This document shows positions 22,248 to 34,504 of a DNA stretch of 64,000 nt, one piece after another. The translations under genes and the position numbers were made by a program. The first letter of the stretch is position 1. Each line of letters opens with the position of its first letter. A model generated the notes under the pieces. That model was given only the letters and a program-made list of their open reading frames with translations. It did no database searches and was not told where the DNA came from. This DNA is from Endocalyx cinctus (Eukaryota > Ascomycota > Sordariomycetes > Amphisphaeriales > Apiosporaceae), in contig BCKC01000002.1 in NCBI GenBank assembly GCA_001600455.1, forward strand, positions 434,001-498,000, given 5' to 3'.

Positions 22248-24862
22248 ATGAGAGTGATTGCCAAGAGCGTGGCAGTTTTTTTCACAGCAGCGACAGTTGC
22301 TGTGCAGCCATGGCTGGATACTTCACTACCGTACGAGGATCGTCTGCTTGCTTTCGTTGCGCAGCTCAATGACACCCAAAAATATGATATGGTTCAAGGA
22401 GATACCGAGGTTGGTAGTCATACCAAAGCAACTAGCTAGCATTGTCTTTCTAACAATTTTGATAGCTGACAGATAATGGCACTGGCGTCAACGCCTGCAT
22501 TGGCCACATCAGTGGCAACAGCACCTTGGGCATTCCAGACATTTGTATGGGCGACGGGCCTGCGGGTGTAGGCAATTCTCTAAATAACGTTACTGCTTTT
22601 CCTGCACCCGTCATGACAGCCAGCACCTGGAATATTTCTATGCAACGTGCTTACGGTCAAGCTTTGGCTCAGGAGCATATGGGAAAGGGCAGAAATGTTA
22701 TCCTCGCGCCAACGATCAATATATTACGTTCGCCTTTATGGGCCCGTGCTGCTGAAACGCTATCCGAAGACCCTTGGTTAACGGCGCGCATGTCTGTTGC
22801 CGTCATCGAAGGCATCCAAAGCCAAGGTGCCTTGGCATGCCCAAAGCACTTCGCGGCCTACAATCAGGATACGAATCGGTTTGGTATCGGTCCAGACTGG
22901 GTTACGGTCAATGCCGAAGTTGATCGACGTGTCCTCCACGAGCTTTACCTCCCTGCTTTCAAAGCCTCTGTCCAGGAAGCTGATGCCGCTTCGGTCATGT
23001 GTTCGTACAATAGGCTTAACGGATATTTTACCTGCGAGAACGACTGGCTCTTGAATAGTACCTTGCGACAAGACTGGGGTTTCGACGGATTCGTTGTTGC
23101 CGACTGGTACTTCTCCACTCGCAGTACAGTGGCTTCGGCGATGGCTGGTCTAGATATCTCAATGCCTGGAGGAGACCTAACGTCCACGTATGGCTTCCCT
23201 GCTTACTATGGAGAGTTACTCGAAGAAGCGGTGAATAACGGCTCTGTACCTTTTTCGCGATTAGATGATATGGTCCAGAGGCTCTGGAGATACATGTTTA
23301 AGCTTGGACAAATCGATAACCCCGTGTCTGGAGACTCTACGGCATACGTACGAACCCAGGCCCACCTTGATCTTGCTCAGAAGATTGCTGAAGACGGCAC
23401 AGTCCTGCTGAAAAACACTCAGAACACACTTCCGCTGTCGGTTTCCAAATACTCAAAAATTGCCGTGTTTGGAGTAGATGCCACTAGCGAGTGCCAGATT
23501 TCGGAGAACCACGGAGGATTTGTCATTGACTCGACGACGGTCGTTCAGACCCCTTTGGACGCGCTTTATAAACGCGGCTCTGCTGAAAATATATCTGTCA
23601 AGTACGCCGAAGCTTACCCTGGCACTGGCGCCTTTGGAACTATTCCTTCTAGCATGTTCAAGAATGGCGGCCTAAGTGTTACGTACTACACCACTACAGA
23701 CTTTTCCGGTCCGGTCAACCAAACAGATTTTATCCCGAATATCACCATCGCGACTTATCCGTCACAGCTGTGGCAAGCCTGGCCACAAGTTTTCTCGGCA
23801 ATCTATGAAGGAACCTTTTTACCCAACACGACTGGTACTTATCATTTCTCCCTATATGGACAAGGCACCGCTTTGCTTTATCTTGACGAAGCTCTTGTTG
23901 CAAATATGTCATTCGCAAATTTCGGTAACTATGTCCAGGGTTCTGCGTATCTCGTAGCCAATACCGAAGTGAAGCTGGTGCTGAAGTACGACATGGGCTA
24001 CTCACTGTCCACGGGGGGATATGGCGTCACTCTCGGAGTGAGCGTTGGCAACTTAACCCGTGATACGGAAGCGGACGCGCTTGCCTCGTGGGCCGATGTG
24101 AGCATCATCTTTGTCTCAGATCGATTATCCGAAGGTGCCGACAGCGGTCTTGGTCTTTCGCTACCAGGTGACCAGGATGCCCTTATCACTCGACTGAGTG
24201 GTTTATCCAAGAAAACTATCGTCGTGCTAAACACGAACTCGGCTGTACTGATGCCATGGATCGATCACGTAGATGCTGTAATGGAGTCTTGGTATCCCGG
24301 GCAACAAGTTGGGCTCGCGCTTGAGCGGCTGATGTTTGGCGATATCAGCCCTAGTGGAAAGCTACCCCTGAGCTTCCCGAAGACGCTCGATGATACGATC
24401 CAGATCAATAATAATATCCAGGTACCTTTCTCCGAAGGCCTCTACGTGGGCTATAAGGCTTACGACGAGAGTGGCATCGAGCCCCTGTTCCCCTTCGGGC
24501 ACGGATTAACTTACTCCGATTTTTCCCTGAAGTGTATCGCGGCATCTTTCAACAATACTCTCCTAGTCACAGCTGAACTAAGCAACGTGGGAACCATGGA
24601 AGCGAGCCAGGTTGTCCAGCTCTACGTTGGATACCCCAAAGAAGCTAATGAGCCTCCCAAGCTCCTTCGAGCTTTCCAGAAGGTTGTGCTCGGATCCGGT
24701 GAAAGTCAGGTGGTGGAGCTTCAAGTGAAGTCAGAAGACCTCAAGATATGGTCTGAGACAACCGAGGACTGGGTATTCGTGGATGGATCTTACGAGATAA
24801 TGGTTGGATTTTCAGCTGGGGATATCAGGGACCGCAAAACATTGATGATGTATAATAAATAA
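22248..24862 (+). CDS. secreted GH3 beta-glucosidase-type enzyme with PA14 insert
   Basis: Exons 22248-22413 and 22473-24862, a 59-nt phase-1 intron (TCTAAC branch), 851 residues. A hydrophobic N-terminus (MRVIAKSVAVFFTAATVAV) is a signal peptide. GH3 features follow in order: DGPAGV, the KH motif PKHFAAYN, RRVLHELYLPAF, and the nucleophile segment GFDGFVVADW with its Asp intact. GTVLLKN-like GTVLLKNTQNTLPL opens the second domain. A PA14 domain is inserted at about residues 400-540 (SVTYYTTTDFSG). SEGADSGLGLSLPG is the usual acid/base region, and PFGHGLTYSDF marks the C-terminal Fn3-like domain. Many N-glycosylation sequons. Probably hydrolyses beta-linked glucosides or xylosides in plant wall material; the exact sugar is not readable from sequence. 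Confidence 0.92.
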
Positions 24863-26593
24863 AATGTGAAAGGCAGCGAGGGCTTGGTAGCCTCGCCTAT
24901 GAGAAGTTATGTAACATTAAATACGGGAAATCTCCGGAAGAATGGGTCGATTTAATCAATGTCGGTGGTGGCAGAAACAAAAAGCTCAACGGGGTATGAA
25001 AAACGTAAGTAGCGCGGCCAAGAAAATTACTGAACATTAGGGATCGCTTGACGATCAATTGGCCTTTATAATTGCTGGACTTGGCAATGGCTATTTAATC
25101 AAGCACGTTAGAAAATAATTATCTTTTTGATTTTTCTCCCTATTAACTATATATGCGCTTCTGATGACTGTTGTACTCCTGTATTCCTATGGTGGAGGGA
25201 GTAAGGGTCAGGACGTGTCTCTTAATTCGCTATTATTATTATCAGCATGGCTCTGAATTAACTTACTTCTTCATAGGTCCAAACATTGCGGCTGAATCTG
25301 AAGTGGTATTAATAGATCTGTGCACGTAGCACAAGTGATAGAGGTCAGACATCCCATGCACTAGTACACCCCTGCGTCAGCTTCTCGCCAGTCGCATTCG
25401 CATTCGCACGTGGCTGATTTGTTTCCGTAACATTCAGCTTACGCGGATAATAATTATATAAAGACCTGATATGACTCATGTTAAGCAATTTTTAAAATGC
25501 CAAGTTGATATTTTGTCCGCCCTGTCCTGGAAGCATAAGAGTCTTGCCCCCATGCCATAAGTGTTGTCGAATGTAATTATACTTGTTTTACGCATGTACG
25601 CCACTCTAGAAAGCCCGAACACAGAGCGCCTATAACCATGTTATATTCTTTATTCTCACGACGTATCTAATTACCCATTTTCGAGAAAGACCTTCTCACT
25701 CTATCATTGAAGCCTTAATAAAACTTCTCACTTTCACTATCATGATACCCTATCCAACATTTCAGTGCTCGCTGTCAAGTTCGGAGACTTGTATGCTGAG
25801 ATTAGTGTTGCTTAAAGTTCGTATGATAAGGAGGCTCCTTAATTGTCGGATATCGTATCGTAGAGATATCAGAGCCGCGAAGCTTATAAATTGGGTCGCG
25901 AAAGAGTGACCTACTTGCCCAGCCGATGCTAACGATGCCGGCTATGGCAGTGCCCCATCGCCCACCCTCGCATATGATTTGAGCTTAAAAGGCCATACAA
26001 TGCTATAGTAATGTTTCATTTGAGAGGCGATGGAGCTGGGGTAGGCAAAGATAAACTTCGGTAATGGAGATAGGCATTAATAAAACATAGGGGCATAAAT
26101 GGAGGCTGATCTGGTTGAATTATCTGTTTCTTGATTCACCCATCCGCAGCTGTCGCGATCCGCTCCTTGGATAAGATAGTTGGCATAAGCAATTCCAATC
26201 CCCTGCAACAATCGGAGAAATAATCATATATCCGATTACCAATCCAAAATCTCAGCCCCCAACTATCTTCAAGGTTACTTGAAAATTGTAGTTCAGTATG
26301 TGCAAGTCGGTAGAGGTTGTGCATAATACCGTAGGGCGAAGTCGTAAATTCATATCTAAATTTAGGGCAATACTAGAGACCGAAAATTATACTTCGTATA
26401 TATCCATATGAAGTCCGTCCCGCATCACACCGCGCATGTATTGAAAACTTATATAAGGGCAAGTCTATCACGACTTTTTTCGTCTTACCTTCAACCAGGT
26501 TAAGATCCACATCATAATACACCACAGCTATTGGGATATAACCCACCTAGACAATAACGGCTACACTGTAATACGAGCAAAGATTTTTGTACC
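24863..26593. other. intergenic, no gene seen
   Basis: 1.7 kb of AT-rich DNA with no coherent coding frame or recognisable repeat. The right end carries the TATA box of the next gene. Confidence 0.6.
26450..26457 (+). promoter_or_regulatory. TATA box of the papain-like-fold gene
   Basis: TATATAAG about 137 bp upstream of the ATG at 26594. Confidence 0.5.
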
Positions 26594-27384
26594 ATGACAT
26601 ATCAATCCATGAATTATTTGGGCGAGCCCAAAGCCATTTTCCTCTACACCACGCCCCTTCGAGGTCAAAGAAGCCTACTGAAACTCAAGAAGCCGTTTGA
26701 TCCACTGGCTCACTGGGCTATATGCATCGAAGGGATTTGTTATGAGTTGGGCAGAAATACCGACGATGGGAACACAAAAACCAAAGCCCTTAAATACCGT
26801 GTCAAGACGACCCCACTGCAGGAATGGATATACAAGAAGAATCAAGTAGGACGAGAGTGTAAATATACACATATAGGACATACCTACTTTACTAGAGACA
26901 AAATTTACGAAGTCGGTAAGCATCATTATATCCTCTTCATCTAGTATCAATATATCTCGGGGAAGAAAAACGATCAGCTGACGACGGAATATGTGGGAAT
27001 CCAGCGAATATGGTATGGGAAACATCTTTACAGCGAAGATATGCCTACGACGAGCAGAATTGTCAGGTATTCATACGCCTCCTAGTCGACATAATCGGCG
27101 ATTCGGACACGAAAGCCACGTTCCCGCATTCGTTTGACAAATGGGTCAAAACAGCTGGTATGTCTCGAGACGTGTCATTCTTCACACTGGCCGCGGCAAC
27201 TTCAACTCTGGCCGCTACAGCCGCCCTTGCTTCGGTAGACGTCACCGGAACCTCCGCAGCTGGTGCAGCGCTGTCGGCTTCGATAGTTCTTAGGTCCACT
27301 ACAGCTCTCATAACGGATAGATACGTGAAGAAAAAGGCGATCGAAAAGGGGCAGAAAGAATTGAAAGAGAGACTAGGATTGTAA
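26594..27384 (+). CDS. papain-like-fold (PPPDE/LRAT-type) protein with hydrophobic tail
   Basis: Exons 26594-26915 and 27005-27384; the 89-nt phase-1 intron has GTAAGC, a GCTGACG branch and CCAG, giving 233 residues. His40 in AHWAICIEG followed by a short hairpin (CYELG) and Cys127 in QNCQVFIRLL is the His-then-Cys order of permuted papain-like folds (PPPDE/DeSI and LRAT/NlpC relatives). The splice restores KIYEVANMVWE ahead of the NCQ segment, which supports the join. Residues ~165-210 are an Ala/Thr/Ser-rich hydrophobic stretch that could form a membrane hairpin, and a basic KKKAIEKGQKE tail follows. It may be a cysteine peptidase, deconjugase or acyltransferase; I cannot tell which. Neighbours give no clue. 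Confidence 0.7.
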
Positions 27385-27415
27385 AATAAATAAATAAATA
27401 AATAATAATAATAAT
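27382..27415 (+). repeat. TAAA/TAA microsatellite
   Basis: About five AAAT units followed by AAT units overlapping the stop codon region of the preceding gene. Confidence 0.85.
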
Positions 27416-28127
27416 TTAAGTTGTCAAACACGTACTGCCAGTATCATTTAACTAAAGCATTACTTTCGTATTAATCATCCATCCTGAGTACTGAGGCATT
27501 CATTATGCTCTAAAAGAAAGCTTTTCATAACGTAATCGCACATACACGGGTTTTGTTTCTATCCTACGGGAATAATAGAGATCTCGTGAAAATACCGATG
27601 ATGATATTTTACCGAAATAGCCTCGGCTCTTAAGATAGTGAACTAGACAGTATCTTCTTCTTAGCGACGACCATACGAAGAAGTACTTTGCTAGGGTAAA
27701 CTACGTGGATCAGCGCTGGCAATGCTACTCCAAGATGTCCCATAATCTACGGAGAAGGGCCTAAGTATATACTCCATTACGTACCGAGCTCTTTTCATAT
27801 GGTGCCTAGGAGCCAAGAGAGTACTCTTGATGTTACCCCGTGGGGATCACACGCCACTCGAATCTGGCTCAAATCTAGAACTAATTAGCTCCACTATTCA
27901 AGCTCCGTTCTGATCCACTTTCTGCAGCGGTGAGAACGTTAATTATTTTGAAATTCTTGGAAATCTAGCATACTTCCATTTCTCCGCATATTCTAGGTCT
28001 AAACGGTAAATCATCCATTATTGTACATATCATGAGTATAATCTGGAATCATTAATTAACGTACTAGTCAGCTGCTCAGTTCATGGTGAAATAACTCTTG
28101 GTGGTAGGCGATCGATATATCTCCTCA
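27416..28127. other. intergenic, no gene seen
   Basis: AT-rich spacer before the Zn2Cys6 gene; nothing recognised. Confidence 0.5.
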
Positions 28128-30499
28128 ATGAATTCGGGGCAACGACGTCTACGTCATCATCCAACACGATCCCGAAGAACCCAATATGTGAACCAAGCTT
28201 GGTATGTGCCAATGATTTTTTTTTTTTACGTTTCTTACGGAAAAATCAATTACTAACCTACCTATGTATACATGTAACTTAGCAATGAGTGCAAGCGTCG
28301 CAAGGTCAAATGTGACGGTACCCGACCTTGCCGACGATGCGCCGTGCAGCCGGTCGCCTGCATCTACGAAGACGCACGGAACTCTCGGGTCCCAAGGCAT
28401 GCGTCAGTTACTTCCGGTGAAGTCTCCCGGGATTCTTCAAGTCATCCAAAGTCCCCAGAACAGGTTCGGCTAGCCCCTCTACAGTCCCTGATGCAGCCGG
28501 ATCACGTCGCGCGGTCGGGCTCTTCCCCGTCTCTATCGATCGGCGACGCTACGTCTAAATCCCTCCAATTCTGCGGTCCGTCGAGCTCGGAGTTCGCGCT
28601 TAATGTAGTGAGCGGAAATCTCAAGGCGCGGGGGATGCCCTCGGGCATCTTGGACGAATCCCGGGCCGGGCCGGCGTCGGGTGCGGCGGGCGAGAGCTCC
28701 TCGTTGTCGTCGGCGAACGATCGCGGCAGCAGCCCTTCGTCGTCGCGGTTAGCCCGTTACGGTCCGCTGATGAAGTCGATGAGCATGGACCCGCTATGGG
28801 AAATCCGCGAGACCGAAGCGCTAGAGCTCATACAGAAATGGTTCGACGCGATGGGGTCCATTTTCCCGATAATAGACCGAGATGAGATCACGGCGACGGC
28901 GGAGAACGTCTTCGCGGTCCTGGATAGGGCGCGGAGAGAAGAGTATGCCGAGGGAGGGTCCAAGTCCGCGAGGCAGTCGGTCGCCGAAGTCCTGCTGGAT
29001 GATGAAACGAATAAGCTGAAAATCATATTGGCTGTCGAACGCACAATACAAGGAGGCGGTCGAAATAATCAAGCGCAGAGATTATTTCATAGCGTGACGG
29101 AAGCCGTGGAAGGATTGATATGGGACTCCAATGGCATAAATGGCATTCAACTACTAGCTTTGACTGTGAGTTTTAGAATTATCACTTTTCACTGTCGATC
29201 ATAAGTGGCGTTCATGTTAACTCCAACACGATAATCTAGGCAATATACCATTATCATCTGGACGACGAAATGCGAGCCGGTCGGATGATAGGATTTGCCG
29301 CACGTCTTTGTCTGGAGATGGGTTTGCATCGCCAAATCATGGTGGAAAGCCACTTTCCCAGCCCCAAAGAGCGGTCTTTAGCACTAAGGACATTTTGGTC
29401 TGTCTATATGTTTGAGAGGAGGACTAGCCTTGGTCAGGGTATTCCTTTCTCTATTCTGGATTCTTACGTAGATCCAGCATTGTTCGGATATGTAAGTGGT
29501 CTTTTTTTTTTTTTTTTTGAGTGGTGGAGGTTCCTTCGTCTGACACAGAGCTATCATTGTCGACGAATAGATATCCTGCTAACCACGAAGTAGCGTGATT
29601 TTAATCCTATTTTGCCCTACTTACTCGACTGGACCAAACTAGCTGGACAGACGTGGCAAGCCTTAAATAGCCATGGTGAAAAGGGTGTTGAAATCGACCC
29701 CGAAGCGCTGGGATTTCTTGATTACCAAACCAATCAATGGTATGAAAAGATACCTGAAAACATGAGAATAAATACCACTTTGCTTCGTGCGTCGCAGGAC
29801 GGTTACGACATCCGATACCAGCAGGTTGTCCTACTCACACGTAAAAGCCACCTACGTAATCTGATATATCGACCAGTGCTTCAATCCGCTTCTCGCGTCA
29901 GCCAGCATGAAGGTCTCGCTGCGGTGGCTATCGGTATCGCAAAGGAGTCGATACAGACATTAAAGGATCTTTACGACAAGACGACCCACGTTCGGTTCGA
30001 GCCCCTATTCTTTAAGCATCTCTGGTTGACGGCATTTGGGAACTTGTTGCTAGCTGTCGTCAATTCAAGCTCTAAGATTTGGGATAATATAAGAACGGAG
30101 TTCGATATGGCTCTCAACTTGATTAAACTGCTTAGCGACCGGTCTATCCCTTTGCTGCATTTGTGGCGGAGACTTCAGGGGTTAAGAGAGCTACAGACGA
30201 GACTGTTACAGCAACAGCAGCAGCAGCCACAGCAACAATCGGAGACAAGTACAACAAACGTAGAAGCGAGACACGAAAATCATTCTTGCTCAGATGCGTT
30301 ATCATTTGATGACTTATTTCCCACTAATGTACATTTACCCGCCGGTGGCGCTTCGATGCAGTACGAGGCATTGGATTGGACGGGTGACGTAGTGCAAACG
30401 CCCTTGGTACGTGAGCAGGTTAATAGTCTCTTCGACGCATCACTCGGATCTGGCCCTATCTTTGATTTTCCGTTCGTTGAATGGAGAGATCAGTTATAA
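28128..30499 (+). CDS. Zn2Cys6 transcription factor with fungal-specific domain
   Basis: Four exons: 28128-28201, 28283-29165, 29240-29491 and 29594-30499; introns of 81, 74 and 102 nt, the first with a perfect TACTAAC branch; 704 residues. The first intron splits the zinc cluster, so the first Cys codon is TG|C; the joined motif is C-x2-C-x6-C-x5-C-x2-C-x6-C (CNECKRRKVKC, CRRC). A Ser-rich linker follows, then the fungal-specific transcription factor middle homology region (~180-560) with AIYHYHLDDE, RMIGFAARLCLEMGLH and TFWSVYMFERRTSLGQG. A poly-Gln run lies near residue 605. DNA-binding nuclear regulator. It heads four genes on the plus strand (hydrolase, two P450s) and may control them. 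Confidence 0.88.
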
Positions 30500-31176
30500 T
30501 TCCGATGTAAATAAATATTTTGTATATTATATCCGGACACTCTATGTAAAAACAGATTTATCTTTTTTAAACGTCGAATGAAAACTTGAGTTATTCATCT
30601 AAATATATCAAGTACCCAGGTACTGATGTCCTACTGTATGTAAAGTATTTAGTGGCTATTAGGTAGGGCATAGGTACTCAAATAGCGAGTTTAGTGATTA
30701 ACTAAGTGCCGAAAGCCGCGTTATTTTAGTACCTAGCAATGCTTAATAGCATATGTAGTCAGCGGCCTAGCCCTCTGACAACTCAGAAGCCACTGAATAT
30801 TGCGGAGTTACAGCGTTATGCGCCATTCCGAATCGCGCTAATTCCGAGCGGAATATTCGGAATATGCGAGATACACGCTGCAAGGAGGAGGGCAGGAGGG
30901 GTACTTGATAACTGGCAAAAGCAAAAAAGAAAACGGAAGAAGAAGAAAAGAAATAAGTGAAAGAAATAAAAACCTGGAATGAAATAAGACATTGATTCAA
31001 GGTTTAGTACTACTATTATTTGGACTCTCCTTCGGCACGTATTCGACATATCTATACGAAATTCATACTTACCTACCCTTCTCATCAATTACATATCAAA
31101 CTGTGCCCATTAAGTTATTTCGGATCTAATTCATACCTTGTCCAAAACTGTCGAGAACCCAATACTGATTCCTACC
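30500..31176. other. intergenic upstream of the hydrolase
   Basis: AT-rich spacer with purine-rich AAGAAGAAAAG run near 30930; probably holds the hydrolase promoter. Confidence 0.5.
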
Positions 31177-32205
31177 ATGTCTTCCTTTCCCGTTGCTACT
31201 CTACAGGGATACACATCCCAGACCCTGACCTACAAGTCGACACCAGACGGGGATATTAAAATCGATGTCGCCTACCCGGAAAATCTCGGCGATTCCCCCC
31301 GCACCGTGCTGCTGCACTATCACGGCGGTTTTCTCGTCGTCGGTGATCGGTACGCGTTCTTTCCGTGGTGGCTCATGAACGGCGCCGCTGCTCGGGGATG
31401 GATTATCGTCAGCCCAGATTACCGCCTGATCCCCGAGACGACGGCTCAGAGCTCGCTCGAAGACGCCATCGACGCTTACTCCTGGGTTCTCTCCACTCTG
31501 CCGCAAGCACTCAACTGCAAGCTCGGTCCCGTCCTTATGGCCGGATCCAGCGCCGGAGGCTTCTTGGCCCTCGCCACGGCCGCGAGCGTCCAGAAGCAGC
31601 CCTCGGCGCTGCTGATGGTATACGGCATGCTAAACGCGGCCAACCCCCGCTACACGACGCCAGGTACCAGCATCTTCGGCAGCCCGCCCCCGGAGAACAC
31701 GGCGTCAATCTTAGCCGAATACCCGATGGCGAAGGCGGGAGACGGCAGGAAAACGGTGTCGGGCCACGCGATCGTCGGGAACCCCGGCGCCGACCCTCGC
31801 TTCGGCCTCGTCTTCGCGCTGCACGTCGACGCGCTCTTCCCGGACTACATGACGGGCGTCGAGGGCCTCGCCCGGGCCATCGCCGACAAAGGCGTCGACG
31901 CGATCCCCGAGGAGCACCGGAACCTGTTCCCGCTCGCGTTCGGCGACCTGGCCAAGTTCCCGCGCACCATGGTCCTCCACGGGAAGACCGACTCGGCCGT
32001 GCCGGTCGATCTGAGCATAGAGGCGGTCGAGAAGCTCAAGGCCGCCGGCGTCGACGCCGTGGCGGAATTCCCCGATAACGCGGAGCACGGGTTCGATTCG
32101 CGAGCCGGAAACGTAGACATCGAGAGTGCCGCGGGCGAGGAAATCACGGCGTATCAGAGTCTGCGTAAAGCCCTTGCCTTTTTAGATAGTGCAGCGTCCG
32201 CGTAA
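31177..32205 (+). CDS. alpha/beta hydrolase (HSL/arylesterase-like)
   Basis: Single exon, 342 residues, start at the ATG of MSSFPVATLQG (an open frame reaches 13 codons further up without support). The oxyanion segment YHGGFLVVGDR (~residue 46), VSPDYRLIPE, the nucleophile elbow GSSAGG (Ser ~124), the acid in LHGKTDSAVP (~272) and the His in AEHGFDS (~303) form a complete catalytic set of the hormone-sensitive-lipase-like family. Hydrolyses an ester or lactone; substrate unknown. Coding sequence is strongly GC-rich against the AT-rich flanks. It sits between the Zn2Cys6 factor and a P450 on the same strand, a setting common for tailoring esterases in metabolite clusters. Confidence 0.88.
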   Translation: MSSFPVATLQGYTSQTLTYKSTPDGDIKIDVAYPENLGDSPRTVLLHYHGGFLVVGDRYAFFPWWLMNGAAARGWIIVSPDYRLIPETTAQSSLEDAIDAYSWVLSTLPQALNCKLGPVLMAGSSAGGFLALATAASVQKQPSALLMVYGMLNAANPRYTTPGTSIFGSPPPENTASILAEYPMAKAGDGRKTVSGHAIVGNPGADPRFGLVFALHVDALFPDYMTGVEGLARAIADKGVDAIPEEHRNLFPLAFGDLAKFPRTMVLHGKTDSAVPVDLSIEAVEKLKAAGVDAVAEFPDNAEHGFDSRAGNVDIESAAGEEITAYQSLRKALAFLDSAASA

Positions 32206-32815
32206 AACTTAGATTTTGGTTCTCTCGCTTTTCTTCTGTATGAAGCTAAAACCAGACATTAAATAGAAGATTTTTGACCGTCATTTCAAACGCTAGTCAT
32301 ATTTCTGTTTTCTTGCTGAATTTGCATCGTGTTTCATGATGGAGTATCCAGACCCGTAAGCTATTCGTCCGTACGAAGTGTCTTTTCTCCTGTTAAAGTA
32401 AGAGGAGGTACTTTTGTGTTGCAGGGTATGATGGACCCGCAGCATTGAAATGTAGTGGGTCCTACTTGGGGTATATTTCGAACTAATTCCGAGACGAAAG
32501 GACCTCAGGACTTGGTATGTTCCGAAGCAACCATGGCAGTTGCACGCGGTTTGGCGGAGTGGGATAATGACAGCGGAAAGGGTTATGCTGCATACGTAGG
32601 TTCTCCACTACGCGATGAGATCTCTGTACTGCACAGTATTTCGTCCTTACTCCCGAATTAATCCCACTAGGATGGTCTAGCTAGTGCCTAGATGGCGACT
32701 GTGCATATATTCATCTCCATCCTCAGCAGGATTTTTATTTTCATATAGTAACTGCCTAAGTTCTTGGTCACCTCAGCTCCCCGTTTATATTCCTAGGTTG
32801 TTTCAGTCGAGCGCC
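32206..32815. other. intergenic upstream of first P450
   Basis: About 600 bp; one 68-codon open frame at 32455 has no family resemblance. Likely promoter DNA. Confidence 0.5.
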
Positions 32816-34504
32816 ATGGTCTTACCCGATCTTGTCGAGAGCCTAGCACAAGGCTCTTCGAAGTTACTCTATCTTGCGATCTCGTGCTTTTTATTGCCCG
32901 TGGCCTATATCTTTTATTATCGGTTCTTTCACCCTCTCGCAAAATATCCCGGGCCCTGGATCGCGTCTTTCACCAATCTATGGAAGGTATACCAATTGTC
33001 GAGTTTGCACATGCCGGAGAAGCTGGTGCAGCTTCACGAGCAATATGGCGAAGTGGTACGAATCGGTCCCAACGACCTTTCATTCAGCTCCGGGGAATCC
33101 GTCGGTCCTATCTACAAAGCCGGCCGATACATGACGAAGACCAAGTTTTACGACGGCTTCACGGCCTTCAAGCCGAACTTGTTCGGCACGCAAGACGAAG
33201 ACCTCCATGCTTTACGCCGTCGGCAAATGGCCCACGCTTTCTCTATGACCTCCATTCGAGACATGGAGGTCTTTATTGATCAGCACCTCACCAAACTATT
33301 AGAAATGCTCGATAAGTTATCGCAGACGGGAGAAATATTTAACCTCAAGGATGTAGTAGCCTACTACGTACTCGATGTCCTGGGCGAGTTGGCCTTCAGT
33401 CGCAGTTTCGACGCGCAGACGCACCAGGACCCCGCCAAGTTACCCCCTATCAACGACCATATCTACCTCGCATGCTTGATGGGTATGATGCCCGAGCTGG
33501 TATCCACGCTCAAGGTAGTCGTGCCTTGGATTCCCCTTCCTTGGTTTCAGTCCCTTTTCCGGGCTCGCAAGCAACTTAGAGACCTCACGGCCGAGTGCGT
33601 GGCCCGACGTATACGCCAGAAAAGCGATAACGGGAGGAAGGATCTGCTCACGTCCCTCATTAACGCCGTCGATCCTGAGACCGGAGCCAAGTTGACAGAG
33701 TTTGAAATCAACACAGAAGCGTTTGCCATGATGTAAGTCTGACTACTAAACCCCTCATAAGAAAATTGCGATATACCGGTGCTTTTGAGCCATCCCTTAT
33801 TAGTCCATCATCTTCACGGGGATTAACCATTCAAGCAGTGTTGCTGGCTCACATACGACATCTGGCACGCTCACGTTGCTCTTCTCCCATCTTCTCCAGA
33901 ACCCCACCTACTTAGCGAAAGTAGTGGGGGAGATAGACGAGAATTTATCTGGGATCACAACCGATACCATTCCTATCACCGGGCTAGAAGCGTCAATGCC
34001 ATACACAATGGCGTGTATCAACGAGAACTTTAGGATAAATCCAGTTTTTACCATGCCTTTGCCTCGTCAAGTGACCGCTCCGCAAGGAGCCATGATAGCC
34101 GGGCATTTGGTCCCACAAGGGGTAAGCATTTCTTCCTAGCCCCATATTCCCCCAAGTTAAACAAAACTAACGTAAAAAAGACGTCGGTTTTCTCCCTTAA
34201 TCACGTAGTCCATCATAACCCTTCTATCTGGGGACCGAATCACGACGTCTTCGACCCGTCTCGCTTCCTCGGACCGAAAGCGGATTTCGCGAAACGGAAT
34301 ATCACCCCCTTCAGCATCGGCCACAGAATGTGTATCGGGCGCAACATGGCCATGACAAACCTCCTAAAGGTCCTCGTCGCCGTGCTACGACAGTTTGAGT
34401 TTGAAATGGAGGATCCTAAGCAGAAAATCACGGCGGTGAGCGTAGGGATATCGGAGAAGGAAGGTCCGTTACTTTGCCGGGTCAGGAGAAGGGAGAAGTC
34501 ATAA
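32816..34504 (+). CDS. cytochrome P450 (benzoate-hydroxylase/pisatin-demethylase-like)
   Basis: Exons 32816-33732, 33839-34121 and 34181-34504 (introns 106 and 59 nt), 507 residues, start at MVLPDLVESL. An N-terminal membrane anchor (LLYLAISCFLLPVAYIF) is followed by the Pro-rich hinge PLAKYPGPW. Then come YGEVVRIGPNDLSF, the I-helix oxygen-binding motif AGSHTT (restored by the first splice), the K-helix ExxR in ENFR, and FDPSRF. The heme loop FSIGHRMCIGRNMA carries Cys451 and fits FxxGxxxCxG fully. An ER-bound monooxygenase needing a P450 reductase; substrate not readable. Second of the enzyme genes in the four-gene plus-strand run. Confidence 0.92.

Noticed and set aside
26916..26944. 29-nt intron in the papain-like-fold gene
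   Set aside because: In frame but too short for a fungal intron; the 89-nt alternative ending at 27004 has a good branch site and restores family sequence.
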